DNA of 64,000 bases from Trichostrongylus colubriformis (Eukaryota > Nematoda > Chromadorea > Rhabditida > Trichostrongylidae), in the NCBI GenBank assembly GCA_963978905.1, contig OZ022261.1, positions 16,093,475-16,157,474 on the forward strand. Direction: 5' to 3'. The notes under the pieces are model-generated. The model ran no database searches, was not told where the DNA came from, and worked only from the letters and a program-made list of their open reading frames with translations. Position numbers and translations under genes: made by a program. How positions within the stretch are numbered: the stretch's first letter is position 1; the number at the start of each line of letters is the position of its first letter. Shown in pieces: positions 1-11,684 of this stretch.

Positions 1-231
1 CTATCTGTCTCTCAGTATTCCTAAACGATAACAGAACACAGAGCCTGAGCAGAAGCCGCCAATTCCCTAAATTTTTGGAAACACTTTAAACCATTGCTGA
101 GCTTGTATTGAATTTCGAAACGTGTGTTCTTCCATAAATAAAAATGTCAGTTTTATAGGTCACCATTAATGCTCCCGCAACCCACAATACCTGTCAATGT
201 GATACTGTCAGCTGATAAAGCGAAACAGGCT

Positions 232-1068
232 CGATGACATTTGCCTTCCGACACTCCTTAACATTTGACGACATTAGCCTTTCGACGCTCATTATCGAAC
301 TTTATCAACCGTTATCAGTTTGAACACCCACCATTTATGTGCTCGTCCCACTCGCTCTAATATTAATCCGAATGGGAACGACATTCGCCTATTGCCGCTC
401 CTTATCGAATCTTATCGGCTGTTATCAATTTGGATCACCACCACTATGGTCTCCTCACCACCCCTATATCACTTGTGAAATTCAGGGTCCCAGCTCCACT
501 GCGACGCGAGATATCAGTTTCCCGCCACTTGCCTTTCGAGGCTCCTTATCAGCCCTTATCAGTTGCTATCACTTCCGTTCCCCCACCATTGATGTCCCCT
601 TAACACCCCCTGTATCACTTTGAAAATCCAGGGTACCAGCTCCACTGCAACGCGAGATATCACTTTAAGCCATTTGCCTCTCGAGGCTCCTTATCAACCC
701 TTTTCAGTTGCTATCACTTCCGTTCCCCCACCATTGATGTTTCCTTACCACCCCCTATATCACTTTAAAAATTCAGGGTCCCAGCTTTGCTGCGACGCGA
801 GATATCATTTTCCCGCCATTCACCTTTGGAGGCTCCTTATCAGCCCTTATCAGTCGCTATCACTTCCGTTCCCTCACCACTGACGTTCCCTCACCACCCC
901 TTATATCACTTTAGAAATCCAGAGTCCCAGCTTTGCTGCGACGCGAGATATCAGTTTCCCGCCATTCACCTTTGGAGGCTCCTTATCACCCTTATCGGTT
1001 GCTATCACTTCCGTTCCCTCACCGCTGATGCTACCTTACCACCCCTTATATCACATTAAAAATCCTTC
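232..1068. repeat. 146-bp tandem repeat array (about 5 units)
   Basis: Near-identical units repeat head to tail. The anchor CAGCTCCACTGCGACGCG or its variants falls at 491, 637, 782 and 928, a period of 145-146 bp. Each unit carries GGCTCCTTATCA, CTATCACTTCCGTTCC and TATATCACTTT in the same order. Units 1-2 (about 232-490) are more diverged, and the last is cut near 1068. It is not coding: the open frames across it merely follow the repeat. Nothing else is recognised in 1-231. Confidence 0.85.
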
Positions 1069-1182
1069 AAAAATCTCGATTCAAAATGAAGCATTCGGAG
1101 CTCTATCGACTCAAATCATCTCAAAGTTCCAAGGGAGCTTGAAGCCCTTTCCTTGTAAGTGTGAAGAGGTTTGGTGTTTCAG

Positions 1183-1554
1183 TGAACACGCAGCAATGTT
1201 AGAGATCTACTATGAGCAAATGAGCTACGAAGTTCTTCGTGAGTCCGAGTCTTACTCCATTGTAAATCTCGTGTCAGATATCGGAGGTCAGATGGGTTTG
1301 TGGCTTGGTAAGTATTAAGTAGAGCAGAATTTTGCAAAATGCTACGAAATCAGCATTTCAAAAAGTGACTTTCCGGTGCTTCTGTGTTGACCGCTATCGA
1401 GATCGTCATATTCCTATTCAACATCGTAACAATCGCAATCGGTGGTCGAATTCATCCCAACAACTTTTTGCATAACGGCAAACAGCAAGATGAGCCTAAA
1501 GGTCACAGTGATCATTTGAATTCTCCAGCAAAGAAAGGTTACGATATGAACTAG
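1183..1554 (+). CDS. DEG/ENaC (degenerin/amiloride-sensitive) channel, 3' end
   Basis: C-terminal part of an epithelial sodium channel/degenerin family subunit, a trimeric plasma-membrane cation channel. Exon A is 1183-1307, after the acceptor TTGGTGTTTCAG. It encodes the end of the extracellular domain and the approach to the second membrane helix, with IYYEQMSYE, VNLVSDIGGQ and GLWLG. Exon B is about 1376-1554 and supplies ASVLTAIEI, a hydrophobic helix and a 30-residue cytoplasmic tail ending in TAG. The join rebuilds the G-A-S selectivity-filter motif that opens the second helix. The donor of exon A is a good GTAAGT. The acceptor of exon B, however, reads TTTCCG rather than an AG at the only position that keeps the frame. 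Upstream exons with the first helix and cysteine-rich domain are not seen; the tandem array lies there. It may be a live gene with a sequence error, or a pseudogene fragment. Family call is firm; completeness is not. Confidence 0.78.
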
Positions 1555-3680
1555 TCAATGTTGCTGCATTTCGTAGGTAATGTGAAGTTATAGTGATCAC
1601 TGCTGGTTATGATTGATAGTTGTTTGAACCCATTCTTGCTTGCTCCGCGTTGATTTCGACGTTAGTCCATAACGTAAGGTTCATCGTTACGAGTATTGAT
1701 GTATGCAATGAATCATCTTGTTTCTGCGTTTATGAGTATCTGTTTTCCCTAATCAGTATGATCACTGTTTCGAATGCTCCTTTCTCGAGCAATTTTGAGT
1801 TTTTTCACTAATAATACATTACCCTTCTTACTCATAATTATTTGAATCCTATCATCAGAGATAGTTGTAGCTGCTAATGGAGCTAGGAGTACGCTTGTAG
1901 AAAAGCAAGACAAAACTAGTGAGCATATCTTTTGGATAAGCCATGCGCTTGACTAACACCTGTAGAAGTGTCTCTCAACGCCTTTGTCTGGGCATACTTC
2001 TCTAGTGAAATACCCCTTACTTTTTAGTGTTCGTTCACGCTAGGATGCACGATCCTAAAAACTTGCTTACCTTATCTGTTCATGCTAAGCTCACAAACAC
2101 ACCAGAAATATTCCAGCGCAGTACCTCTCAGAAACTCTTTGTAGAGCTGCAGTTCCCATACGTAGAGAGTTCATTCACAAGAAAATGCGAACACTATCTA
2201 CTCCCTTCATAGTCACCTCAATAACATTTTTAAACCAAAAATGAACATCTTAAGTGCTTCATGTAGTTTCTTCTTAATTTGCCAGGGACGCTTTTCATTC
2301 GCTTAGCGTATCAAGTTTAAGGTGTAGCTACCTTACCAAAAAGATTAGGGATGAAAGGGGAGACGAAAGATAAGCACAGCGGGACTAGAACCACACGACC
2401 ACAAGACTGCTGTCCGATGCAAATCCGTAGACCGTGCCGTGGGTGGCTCGTGACACCACATTAGTGGCACTACTTCTCAGAGCTCAGACACACGACATCT
2501 CCATTCCTTCAGCGAGGTGATCCTCTAGTACCATTCGATATGCAAATGCTCTATGTATCGGTACGATGGTTGAGGAGCGTTTCTGAACAAATGTGCATGA
2601 AATACGACAGATACATATGTCACTGAGATTGGAGAGCCGCTGCGAGTCAACTTTTGTTTTCATGACTTCCCAATTACATCGCTATAAAAGGTATTCTAAT
2701 TGTAGATATGCGAACATATGCGAATATGCGAATGAATTGAAGGATGTACCGCCAGATACTTCCGACTTGTCAGCAATTCTTCCGTCACGGCAGAAGGTAA
2801 ATGTGGCAAAGAAGACCACCCAATTCCTACCACGGTGGCCCCAATATCGCATCGGTTCAAGCTGCACGAAGAAGAGGCTGCAGGACGTGTGTGGTTATCC
2901 AGATGACAGCAAAGAATTGCAAGTTATCGACACACAGTGAGAACTGCTTTGCGAAGCAAAAAAAACTGCGTTCTAACAGACGAACAGTTGCTTGCTGAAA
3001 GAAATGAGGTGTCAGATATATTCCGAGTTACCAATGGGAAGGCATCGTGGGTGAGTCAATGATCACTTGCTATTCTACCCACTCAAAAACCAGGTTAACT
3101 TGTCTTGAACGTATAATTCAAGACAAATTAACCATATTGGTAGAGCTATCTGCTCTAGAAGTGTGCCCCTTTTTCTCACCCATTCAATCCAAAAGTTACA
3201 TGGTATCGCCTCCGCGAAAACTTACATCCCCAAACTCTTCGGGACAGACTTTGCCTCAAGGAGAAGTTGCAGAAAAAGTCTTCAAGGCGACGCATATACC
3301 AACATTCCCGCCATTTCTTTCCTTCTTGGTTTTTCAAATCTCAGAACCCTATCCTTGCAATAGAGGTGTAGATTCATCTATTCCAATTCGATGTTCACTA
3401 TTCCCAGCCAAAACAGCCAAAAACAAAGCGTCTTAATCTGGAGCAAATACGAGGTCTCAAGGTCTCAGGGAACTCCCAAACACAAATCGTATCAAAGTAT
3501 CGATGAGCGATTTAGGCGGCGAATTCGTACCCATTCCGATTTCGAACTAATACGAGCGTGCCTGCAGGATGAAACTGTATAGCGCATGAATGCGGTCCGA
3601 TTCAACTGAGACGCTGACAGAGTATCTTATTCCTACTGGGCAAAAGAAACTTTCTTCACTTCCTATCCCAATTCCGTTTT
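1555..3680. other. intergenic DNA, no recognised gene
   Basis: Short open frames only, without shared motifs or consistent splice signals. At about 2365-2440 the minus strand has a tRNA-like layout: a 7-bp acceptor-type pairing and a B-box-like GGTTCTAGTCC, but a poor T stem. I read that as a decayed tRNA-derived repeat rather than a tRNA gene. Confidence 0.4.
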
Positions 3681-3684
3681 TGCA

Positions 3685-3850
3685 ACCCCACTCTCATGGT
3701 GCGGGGATCAAATCCCGCATCATCGCCCGCTCAGGCCAACCGACCCTTCCATCCTTCCGGGGTCGGCAAATTGGTACCGGACCCGTCTGGGACGATAAAA
3801 GCTCTGACTTGTACATCGGCTGGCCACCGCAAGTCATTATATAGGCCATA
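3685..3850 (+). repeat. tRNA-derived SINE-like repeat tail
   Basis: A T-arm-like hairpin (TGCGGGGATCAAATCCCGCA) is followed by a tail containing GGGGTCGGCAAATTGGTACC and a pyrimidine/purine-rich end. The hairpin resembles the T arm plus B box of a tRNA. I recall similar text as frequent in strongylid genomes; that recollection is unverified. Confidence 0.4.
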
Positions 3851-3899
3851 TTACATTCACCATCCATCACGATTCTGAATAGAACTAGAATGTGCGGCG

Positions 3900-4165
3900 C
3901 ATCCCAGAAAGGGATTGATTAACGCCAGAAACTTTATCCTTCAATTTATGGGGACCACATCTATATGTATGGGAAAACATGGCACTTTGAAGGAATTGCG
4001 CACGGAGAAAATCTACCACGGCGAAGAGTTTCTGAGTTACCCATGCATTTATTTTATAACTGCATACTACGAGCCGCACGCAAAGTTTCACGCAAAAAAG
4101 TGAGAACCCGGCTAAGATACAGCTATGTCAGCTACGCCAGTTTTCACCATGCGAATTGAGGAGCA
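3900..4165. repeat. diverged arm of the TTAA foldback family
   Basis: The stretch with TGAGTTACCCATGCATTTAT, the CACGCAAAGTTTCACGC block and GAACCCGGCT aligns in order with one arm of the better-preserved foldback elements at 41881 and 49607. It is a solo, decayed arm abutting the 3' break of the LINE that follows. Confidence 0.5.
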
Positions 4166-5307
4166 CAAGTCACCTACCGCATACCTGGAAAGTCTTATCA
4201 GATAACAGTCCTTTGACCCAGTTCCTAGTCCAAGGATGAACTTCAAAATGATCCAACTTTTGTATCAGTGTTTCATGGGAAACCTTATCGTATGTCTTAT
4301 AAAAATCAACGTAAACAACATCGACGTTTTCCTTTGGCCATAGGCTTTTGTTTAATCATTGGAACATTTCAGCAGAGCTGTTTCAGTGATGCAACGTCAT
4401 GATGTGAACAAGGAATAAAAGTAAACTTATTGAGATGAGAAAGCGACTATTTTTTCGAGAAGTTTTTCAAATACCCTACCGAAGATGGAGGTTAAACTGA
4501 TAGGTCTGCAGTTTTTGGGGTCGAATAGAGGGTTTTTCTTCGGGAGAGGAATCACTATGGCCTGTTTCCATCTTCTCTCCATCTTCTAGAAAGTTCTCTC
4601 GTCATGAAGCTGAGACTGAAAACAAATTCTGAGAACCTGTGATTTCATGTACGCAGTTTTCTACTACTACATAAGAGATACCATCTGGATTTGTGTAGGC
4701 TGTTGAAGGCCAGTCAAACGAGGTTCGAGCATTATCATCTCTATGAAAACAGGAAGCCGGGTCTGTGGATTTAATACTGGCGCATTTCATGGCTAGAGTT
4801 GCAACACATGGTAAACTGAACGTTTTTCGGAAGCGTTGGAGCTCTACCAGAAGCATCACAGAAAGTGGAAACACATGGTGCATCAGAGAGCCTTGAATTG
4901 AGAATGGTGCAAAACGCTCTTATGCCCCCTTCCGCCATTAATTCGCTTTCAACGTAAGCCTTATACTTACTTGGTTTTTTTTGAGAATTTCTGGTTAAAC
5001 AGGCGTGTTGTTCCCAAACAGATGGCGCTTGCGAATCAACAGTCAAACTCCAGAGTTTATTTCTCTTTCTAGACAACCGGGAAAGATACGTTGGAAGCTT
5101 TAACATGGGCCACATGTGAGATTGCCGAAATTATTCATATTTGCCATCGACACCGTCTACACTATTGAGGGAACCCAATCAGTCAACATCATTCAGATGA
5201 TTTCTCATCGCAGTAAGTCAGCTTTAGAGGAATTTCTGCGCCAAGTTTTTATTGAGGATTCAGCAAGTATACTTAAAGAAAACTTGATTGTAATGAGATC
5301 GCTGCTA

Positions 5308-5432
5308 CAGTCCAGTTCCCGAAGGCTGGCAGGGCGTGGCCTACAAAGTTTGGTGAGAGTGTGTGGCGAGGTGTGAGAGAGATCGATACAAGTCCGTAGG
5401 CCTCGCCCTGCCAGCCGTCGGTAAATGGACTG
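5308..5432 (+). mobile_element. MITE, TIR CAGTCCA, TA target site
   Basis: A 125-bp near-palindrome runs from CAGTCCAGTT to AAATGGACTG, flanked on both sides by TA. Its arms share GGCTGGCAGGGCG and its reverse complement. It is inserted in the LINE between endonuclease and linker. A second copy lies at 11685-11790. The TA duplication suggests a Tc1/mariner-powered non-autonomous element. Confidence 0.8.
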
Positions 5433-5821
5433 TACCAATAGGCGGATGACTATAAACATAATAGACAAGCGGCGGACAATTGGTTAGCAGCACATCGAGG
5501 TATGAATCTCCTTCCTAGTTAGGAAGGGAACACATCGCAGAAAATCCCGTGTAGTCAAAAATTCGACAAATTTGATTCCTATAGCTTCCTTACATTTGCT
5601 AGGACAAGACCAGTTCATCTACAGCAGGTCGAAGTCTCCACTAATGATAGTAAGGTTCTGGGAAGAGCTTAGGTCACCTAGCGCCTTGAAGTGTTAAACA
5701 CTATTCATTTCGGAACAACGAGGAGCTCTATAAACTGCAATCACTCAAATTTCTTGGCAATAGAAACTAACATAGCAAGCCAGAACTTCATGAAAATCTT
5801 GGACGGACTCCTCGAGAACTA

Positions 5822-6568
5822 CAGGGGGTGCCAAAAAAAGAAGTAATTTTGCCCACGGCTCACATCTGCCAATTATACAAATTTTAGGGAAACGAAAGAG
5901 ATAAAAGTACTGGCGCAAAACATCCCCGAAATGTTCCTCCAAAAGCAGGAACAAGCTGTGGCTCCCTACATTCACCTTTATAAAAATATGGAGCTTTCAT
6001 TCGGCGCAGTCAGGCTTCGGAGTACCTACAGTATCAAGGTCCGCTTAAAACAGTGAAGCCAGGCTCCGTGGTAGGTCTTTTGTGGGAAGCTTCCTGAGGA
6101 TTGGCCCTTCGGTTCATGGGAGTCACAGAGCCCCTGCTGCTTGGACAAGGCTGCTATGATGCGAAGCATCATTTTCATGCCTCAAATCCGCCTCCGGAGG
6201 GGTTTCAGTGGTAAGGGCACGTTTTGGCTCTTGGAAACGAAGGGCGCTGGGAACCCGGAAAAAACGGAATGTTAAAGAAGACCACCCAGTATGAATCCCC
6301 TCAGGTACCCAGAGTGAACTGACCCCAGCAAGGTTGTGAACGAGGGCGACAAAATTTCGGATTTGGCCCAGTTGAGGTGACACATCTTGTTCACTCTTTC
6401 CTCGCTCCCGTTCCTGCTCGTGCAGAAGGCTGCCACGGAGTATAGAGATAGAGTGAGGTCTGCTCTTGAATCTGGGGATGAGAAAACCTCAACAGAATTA
6501 GCTGTAGTTTGACTGAAGTGGGGTGAGAGTGGAGGAGACAAAATTACTTCTTTTTTTGGCACCCCCTG
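5822..6568 (+). mobile_element. 747-bp MITE, TIR CAGGGGGTGCC, TA target site (copy 1)
   Basis: It starts with CAGGGGGTGCC then AAAAAAAGAAGTAATTTTG. It ends with the exact reverse complement and is flanked by TA at 5820-5821 and 6569-6570. It splits the LINE endonuclease domain: GGGVAIL lies on one side and the GDF motif on the other. Related copies are 26744-27457 and the split copy 45480-45873 plus 47594-47760. No transposase frame is visible. Confidence 0.88.
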
Positions 6569-7379
6569 TACATTCACTGAATATTGATTCTCAACCAGGA
6601 TGGCAACACCACCTCCGATTTTATATCTTCTGTCTGATCGGTAGCATTTGGATTGAGATCAAGCAAAACCCAATAAGAAGGAGACATCATGTTTAGAGTT
6701 TAGCCACGATTCACTAAAAATGGCCAGGTCGCAGTTTTCTTTACAAAGATAAAGAGATGAACTGTCTCTATTTTTAGAAGAGAACGGATATCAGCATAAG
6801 CACAACTTATGGAAGATTCAACACCGAAGAGTAGCTAGACATTTTTCGAAACAGTGGGCTCAGATATCATGTTTCTCGACAGATTTTGGCTAGCGGAGAA
6901 CCAACATTTGGGTGCGAAGTTCTTGTCGGATCTAGTGAATGTGCTTCTCGAATGCGATCCCTTTCTTCCTTTGTGAGGGAAGGGCGGATGGAAACGATGA
7001 AAACTTCCTCATGGAAGGAGCGAAGCCAAGAAGCACGCCTCAAAACCTGGTGTTGTGACTTAGATGTTGGGAGGACCATTATTAGGCGTAGGAGACTAGT
7101 CTTGGGTTGGCCTAGACGATACACACTGCATGGAATGCATTCAATATCGAGATAATCAAGAACAGAGTTAATAGCATGAAGATCACGATGCCCTCTGCCG
7201 ACAGACGAGAAGGATGGAAACTCAGGCACCCCGAGACTATAATAGATCGAGATCCTTCAAGCTTATGTTCTGTTGCATAATGCAACAATTCCTTGCTTAA
7301 AGACAGCATTAGGGGTAATGTGGATATTGAGAGATCCCTGAAAGAAGTTACTTACATGGAAACTATGAGCCTGAGGAGA

Positions 7380-7600
7380 CTATTTGTGGCGAAATCTTAA
7401 TAAGAAAGTGCGTCTCAGGGCTGTAGACACGGGGCAACGGGTAAGAGCTGCCGCCTTTCGATGATCGACCCCGCCCCCAAGCGACGTGATTCGTGGTCGG
7501 CTATGATGAGAGCGGTCAGGGATATGCGGAGAGATTGAAGGTGTTCCGAGGCGCTTACTCAGTTTTAGCAAGAAGATCACTCCAGAAAATAGATGCTGTC
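7380..7600 (+). repeat. GC-rich unclassified repeat-like stretch
   Basis: A GC-rich block containing GTCTCAGGGCTGTAGACACG, ending in a CTTACTCAGTTTT run, with the look of a dispersed repeat. It contains no believable coding sequence on either strand. Family unknown. Confidence 0.25.
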
Positions 7601-7850
7601 GTATTTCCAAACATTCCCTTGTGTTTACTTGGCAACATGCCAATGGAAAATTGCGTTCGAATATCCGCCTCTTGACGGAAAGGTCGTCCGCGTTGAGGAT
7701 CAACGACAGAAGGGGGTCCTATTTCTCGGGGTTTTGGCCATTTCCGGCCGTTCATTTTTTACTGTCTTGTTACTAGGCATCTCGACTTTCCATTCACTAC
7801 TTCTTTTACTCTTCGTTCGAAATTCCCCTAATGCTGCCTTTAAACTTCCA
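7600..7850 (-). mobile_element. truncated copy of the AGGCAGTGTTAGGG TIR element
   Basis: An inverted, 5'-cut copy of the element complete at 10993-11660 and 16335-16980. It shares GGCAACATGCCAATGG, the block around GTTGAGGATCAACG, and the terminal CCCCTAATGCTGCC, followed by TTTAA. Confidence 0.65.
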
Positions 7851-7859
7851 TATATTTAA

Positions 7860-8434
7860 CTTATAATTTGTGTCCTTGGTTCAATTAAGTGCATAAGCGA
7901 GATCACGATCGTACACATGCATGATCTTCGACAATCGCGCGGGAAGTGCATCCATATATATCGACTCGCCGGTCCAAAAAGGCAGTCTCAAGCTGAGTCA
8001 TTCGTCGGAAGCAACTTCGTGCAAGATCCAAGACGTTACCCCCAGAGACTTATTCTGATTCTGCTCGACAGTACTCCTTCAAGGTACACGCAGCCAAGAA
8101 TGGACGTCATGGGGTAAGCACTAGCGAAAGGTGTATTGTACTTGCAGTAAAGTCTGTATTGTACACTCTCTCCAGTACACATAATAAAACCGCGGGGCAG
8201 CAGTATAATTGTTTTAGGCGAGCCTGTACATAAAATCACCTAAGTGTTCAGTGGCTGAAAAGTCAGGTGACATTTGAGGCATAGAAGAAGGAGAAGAAAG
8301 TAATTGTGTATGCAATTGAACTCCTTCGATTGAAGAAGCTCATTGAGTTCGGCCTTCTCTCATTTCACTTGTTACTTTGAAGCACCATTGTCTGACAGAT
8401 CCTATTTGATTCCTAGTCTCCTCGAGAGCATTTA
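7860..8434. other. intergenic DNA, nothing recognised
   Basis: No open frame with motif support, no TIR pairs found by eye and no tRNA-like fold. Codon and base use look like the surrounding non-coding DNA. Confidence 0.4.
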
Positions 8435-9560
8435 CTAGGTTGGCAACTAATTAATTGCGGATTTTTGTTAGAAAATCAAAGACCTTTTCTTCATAGAACT
8501 AAATAACTTTACTCTGTAATGTATTGCCCATTTTTATCAATGACCTTTTGCCATCTTCCAGGTAGCATCATAATTCCGCGTTCATAAAACTTCTGGTTTT
8601 TATCAGTAAAAAACTGAGTCTGGTACGATTCGACCTCATCATCACTACTGATATTTTTACCACTCAAAGAATTTTGCAATGATCGAAACAAAAAAGTAAT
8701 CCGATGGTGCAAGGTCAGGACTATATGGTGGATGTGGCAAAACATCCCAACCAAGCTCCAATAATTTTTGCCGAGTGGCCAAAGACGTGTGTGGTCTTGC
8801 ATTGTCATGATGGAATACAACAATTTTTCGGTTAAATAATTCGAGTCGTTTTTCTTGGATTGCATTGCTTAATTTTGTTAATCGTGCAATGTAGACATCA
8901 GAATTGATCGTTCGGTTGGGTGGTGGGAGTTCAAAGTAGACAATTCCTTTGTAATCCCACCAAAGTGACAACAAAACCTTCTTTTGATGAATATCAGCTT
9001 TTGCTCTTCTTTGAGCTGGTTCACCTGGGCGGCTGCACGATCTTTTTCGTTGAACATTATTGTAAACGACCCATTTTTCATCGCCAGTGATTTCATTCGT
9101 TTTCATTTTCATTCGTTTTAGAAGTGGATCATTTTCATCACGTTTCTTTAGCAAATCGCAGATGCCAATGCGTTGCATTAAATGCGTTTCACCCATATAT
9201 CCAGTTTTAACACGTACCTAAGTTGTTTTAAACGCTTTTCAATACATGTATGTGATGCCTGTAGCTTCTCTGCAATCTCACGTGTTATACTGTGACGATC
9301 CGAATCAAGTATTGCCTTGATTGGTTCGTTGTCAACTCCAACTGGACGACCGGAGCGTTTCTCATCTTTGAGAGAAAAACCACCAGAACGAAATCAGGCA
9401 AACCAATTTTGGCACTGCCGATCTTTTAAGGCTTCGTCACCATAAACAGTACATAACTTTTTGAGAGCTTGTGGTGCGTTTTTCCCTCTAAGGAAATAAT
9501 AAAGCAATACATGACGAAAATGAATGTTTTGATTCTCCATTTTTCAGCACACGCCAAACG
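8435..9560 (-). mobile_element. decayed mariner element with transposase remnant
   Basis: One end shows the mariner-type terminus CTAGGTTGGCAACTAATTAA after TA at 8433-8434. I found no matching inverted end beyond 9560, so that TIR is lost or badly diverged. The minus strand encodes a mariner-family transposase of about 344 codons from ATG at 9538-9540 to a stop near 8509. It has the N-terminal helix-turn-helix part, then GDEKWV, HHDNARPH and the signature HPPYSPDLAPSDYFF of the mariner DD34D catalytic core. It is broken by an in-frame TGA near the N-terminal quarter and by frameshifts near 9195 and near the SDYFF motif. It cannot make a full protein. Confidence 0.88.
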
Positions 9561-10290
9561 AAAATAATGCAACCGATCAAGAAGCTTTCTTCACTGATTG
9601 ATAACAGGATTGCCTGCTATTAGATGACAATATGTGTTTAACATTTGGCCTACGCCAGTAAAGCTAAATATTCATATAGACACGTAGGTTTGTTCCTGCG
9701 TCTATGAGCTTGGACAGAAGATGTGAAGTCCACGTGCTTCCTTTCAAACGCTGGAACAGATGAAGAGCTGAGGTGGGTATCCATGGGTGGCCAACAGATC
9801 ATTCAATAACAGCAGAGAGCAAAGATTAGCGAGTGTGCAAGATGATAATCTCAATCGATCCTTCACCAAATAATATCGAAAAAAAGCAATTTCTCATCAA
9901 GTCAAAACGAAATACGTGAAACTAAACACCTGCTTTGGTGGCTTTTGGGTAGGATTCGATCAAAGCCACAAGAGATCTTGAGTAGGACACAGAAAGATGC
10001 GATAGTCGACAAAAATTAAACCAGTAGCAAATAGGATACTCGTAGCGAATACCACGTGCGAAGGAAGCAGACTAGTTCACAATGAGGACTGCAGGTAGTA
10101 GCCACAATAAAGTAGAGGACGAACTTCAAATCATCAACGGGACAGATAGCCACGGAACGATACCGGAGGGCACACTGACCCGACAGCTAGAGACGCATGC
10201 AGACGAGCAATTTTCACCTCCTATAAATTAATTTATTGCCTTTTTGAACCAACGATCTTTCCCTAGCGCCGCCCATCCAATATGCAGCTG
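9561..10290. other. intergenic DNA, nothing recognised
   Basis: No motif-bearing open frame. The stretch near 10120-10260 may be the trailing end of the BEL/Pao element to its right, but I could not find an LTR pair. Confidence 0.3.
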
Positions 10291-10299
10291 GTGAGTCAA

Positions 10300-10780
10300 G
10301 AACCACTTTATTCTTGGAAGTGCAATATGACTTCAGAGAATGTCTTTTGCTTTAACTTGCTGGCCATGGCTGAAGTCCGTACCGCTGTCAGTGCGCACAA
10401 TTTTGGAATGCGTCTTCTCGTTTTGAATCTTACGAAGCAATCCAAAAATGCAATCGTTGATGGGTTTCTCACCACTCCTAGCTGAATAGTCCGAGATGTT
10501 AAGTAAGTGTAGAGATCACATACAATTTTTCGCTTGTTCTCGATGAGATTGGATCCATAAAAACAGCCCGTACTCTCAAACGGTTGCGATTCAGTGACTA
10601 GGTTTTTGGTAAATCTGGCACCGCTGGTGCACTCAGTGGTGGGCCGTAGTGTCTTCTGCATGTTACACAGTTTTGAGATTCTTCTTGAACGCAATCGAAA
10701 GAAGTGATATCCAGAATGTTTATCTTGCGATCGAAAGTGTATGTTTCTTTCCGACTTAGTGCCCTGAGGAACTGCCGCAA
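10300..10780 (-). pseudogene. BEL/Pao integrase fragment
   Basis: Minus-strand frames, broken by frameshifts, give NCVTCRRHYGPP and VPDLP. They are followed by a core with TYLTSRTIQLGVV, NPSTIAFLDCFVRF and TRRRIPK. That order (zinc-binding end, linker, then catalytic-core strands including a 'LTTRAIHLE'-type segment) is typical of BEL/Pao integrases. It lies on the same strand as, and in the expected order after, the RT fragment at 13090-13700, so both are read as one element. Confidence 0.75.
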
Positions 10781-10992
10781 TTCGTAAGCGTGATTGATGC
10801 CTTATTATACCATTATAACCTTGAGTGAGATTTTTGTCTGAAAACCTATTCTACGGCGCTTTAATATTCTCAAACGTTGCTCTTGGAGTAGTATAATTCG
10901 CCAGATTAAGATCAATGAGTATCATTTCCTTAGTTTCGCTGATTTTGCTGTAGTCGCTAGTTTGATCTCAGAATCGCGGTTCTGTTCCTCAA

Positions 10993-11660
10993 AAGCAGCA
11001 TTAAGGGAAATTCGGACGAAAAGTAAAAGAAGTAGTGAATATGAAAGTCGAGGTATTTAGTAACACGATGGTAAAAAAAAACGGAAGAGAATGGCGAAAG
11101 AGCTGAGAATTGGGACCCCCTTCCCACCTTTGATTCTCCGTGGACAACCACTCCGTCAAGAGGCGGGTAGCCGGGATGGCTCTGCCATTGGCATGTAGCC
11201 AAGTAATCAACACACAAAAACAGCGAGGAAACATCAGAAAAACTCAAAAGGCATCTCATCGTTAACTACAGACGAGCGGAAACATCAAGTACGAATTAAT
11301 GAAAAAGAAAAGAAGAACAGAAAAGGAAAACTCGCAAATTCTACGCGTGAGCAGCAAAAATTAAAGCCACTAAAAAGATAATCAGCTGATTAGAAACCAT
11401 AATCGCGCCCCGATCACCCAGCCGTGCCGCTCGCCTTGGCTCCTCCCACTCCAGCCAATCAGAGGGAGCTCGCCGCCAGGAGGTGGACTGCCCTAACCGA
11501 AGCGGCTCGTTCTGATGAGGCCGCCTCCGCCACAGCTCAAGGGGGGGGGGCTTTCGCGGAGGATTTCGCCATACATAGGCCATTCATACTCGCAATTTTT
11601 CAGTGCATGCCTCCTTTCGGGACTCCCTGTCACCCACATTACCCTAACACTGTCTTTAAT
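10993..11660 (+). mobile_element. TIR element, AGGCAGTGTTAGGG family (copy 2)
   Basis: Starts AAAAGCAGCATTAAGGG and ends CCCTAACACTGTC followed by TTTAA, an imperfect terminal inverted repeat. The interior aligns along its whole length with 16335-16980: shared GGACAACC, CTGCCATTGGCATGTA, AAGTAATCAA, GATGAGGCCGCCTCCGCC. No transposase. It interrupts the BEL/Pao remnant. TTAA-like flanks at three of four well-seen family ends hint at a piggyBac-type target. Confidence 0.75.
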
Positions 11661-11684
11661 GAAGTCCAAATTGACAGTGCTTTA

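Larger units (their letters stand above)
4180..7310 (-). mobile_element. CR1-like non-LTR retrotransposon, 3'-truncated and interrupted
   Basis: Read on the minus strand from high to low coordinates. About 7230-6867 is the end of ORF1 (RPSLTKEERDRIR). About 6810-6578 is the apurinic endonuclease start (SESWLNS, then RSDRR and GGGVAIL). About 5800-5440 is its continuation, with the catalytic-loop motif ISGDF followed by MNW. About 5115-4600 is the linker between endonuclease and RT. About 4590-4180 is the RT start (VIPLPKKN, NCRPISLTSIF, FEKLLEK). Stops and frameshifts make it dead. No YxDD box is present: the RT breaks off near 4180, where a foldback arm begins. Two TA-flanked MITEs (5308-5432 and 5822-6568) sit inside it. 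The clade is judged from ORF1/EN/RT order and motifs only. Confidence 0.8.

Noticed and set aside
232..1068. CRISPR-like array
   Set aside because: Units of 146 bp repeat along their whole length with no unique spacers, in a eukaryotic context.
2365..2440. tRNA gene on the minus strand
   Set aside because: Acceptor ends pair, but T and anticodon stems do not form; only a tRNA-derived relic is likely.
9561..9740. Right terminal repeat of the mariner at 8435
   Set aside because: No stretch there matches the inverted left end; GTAGGTTTGTTCCTGCG near 9685 is in the wrong orientation.
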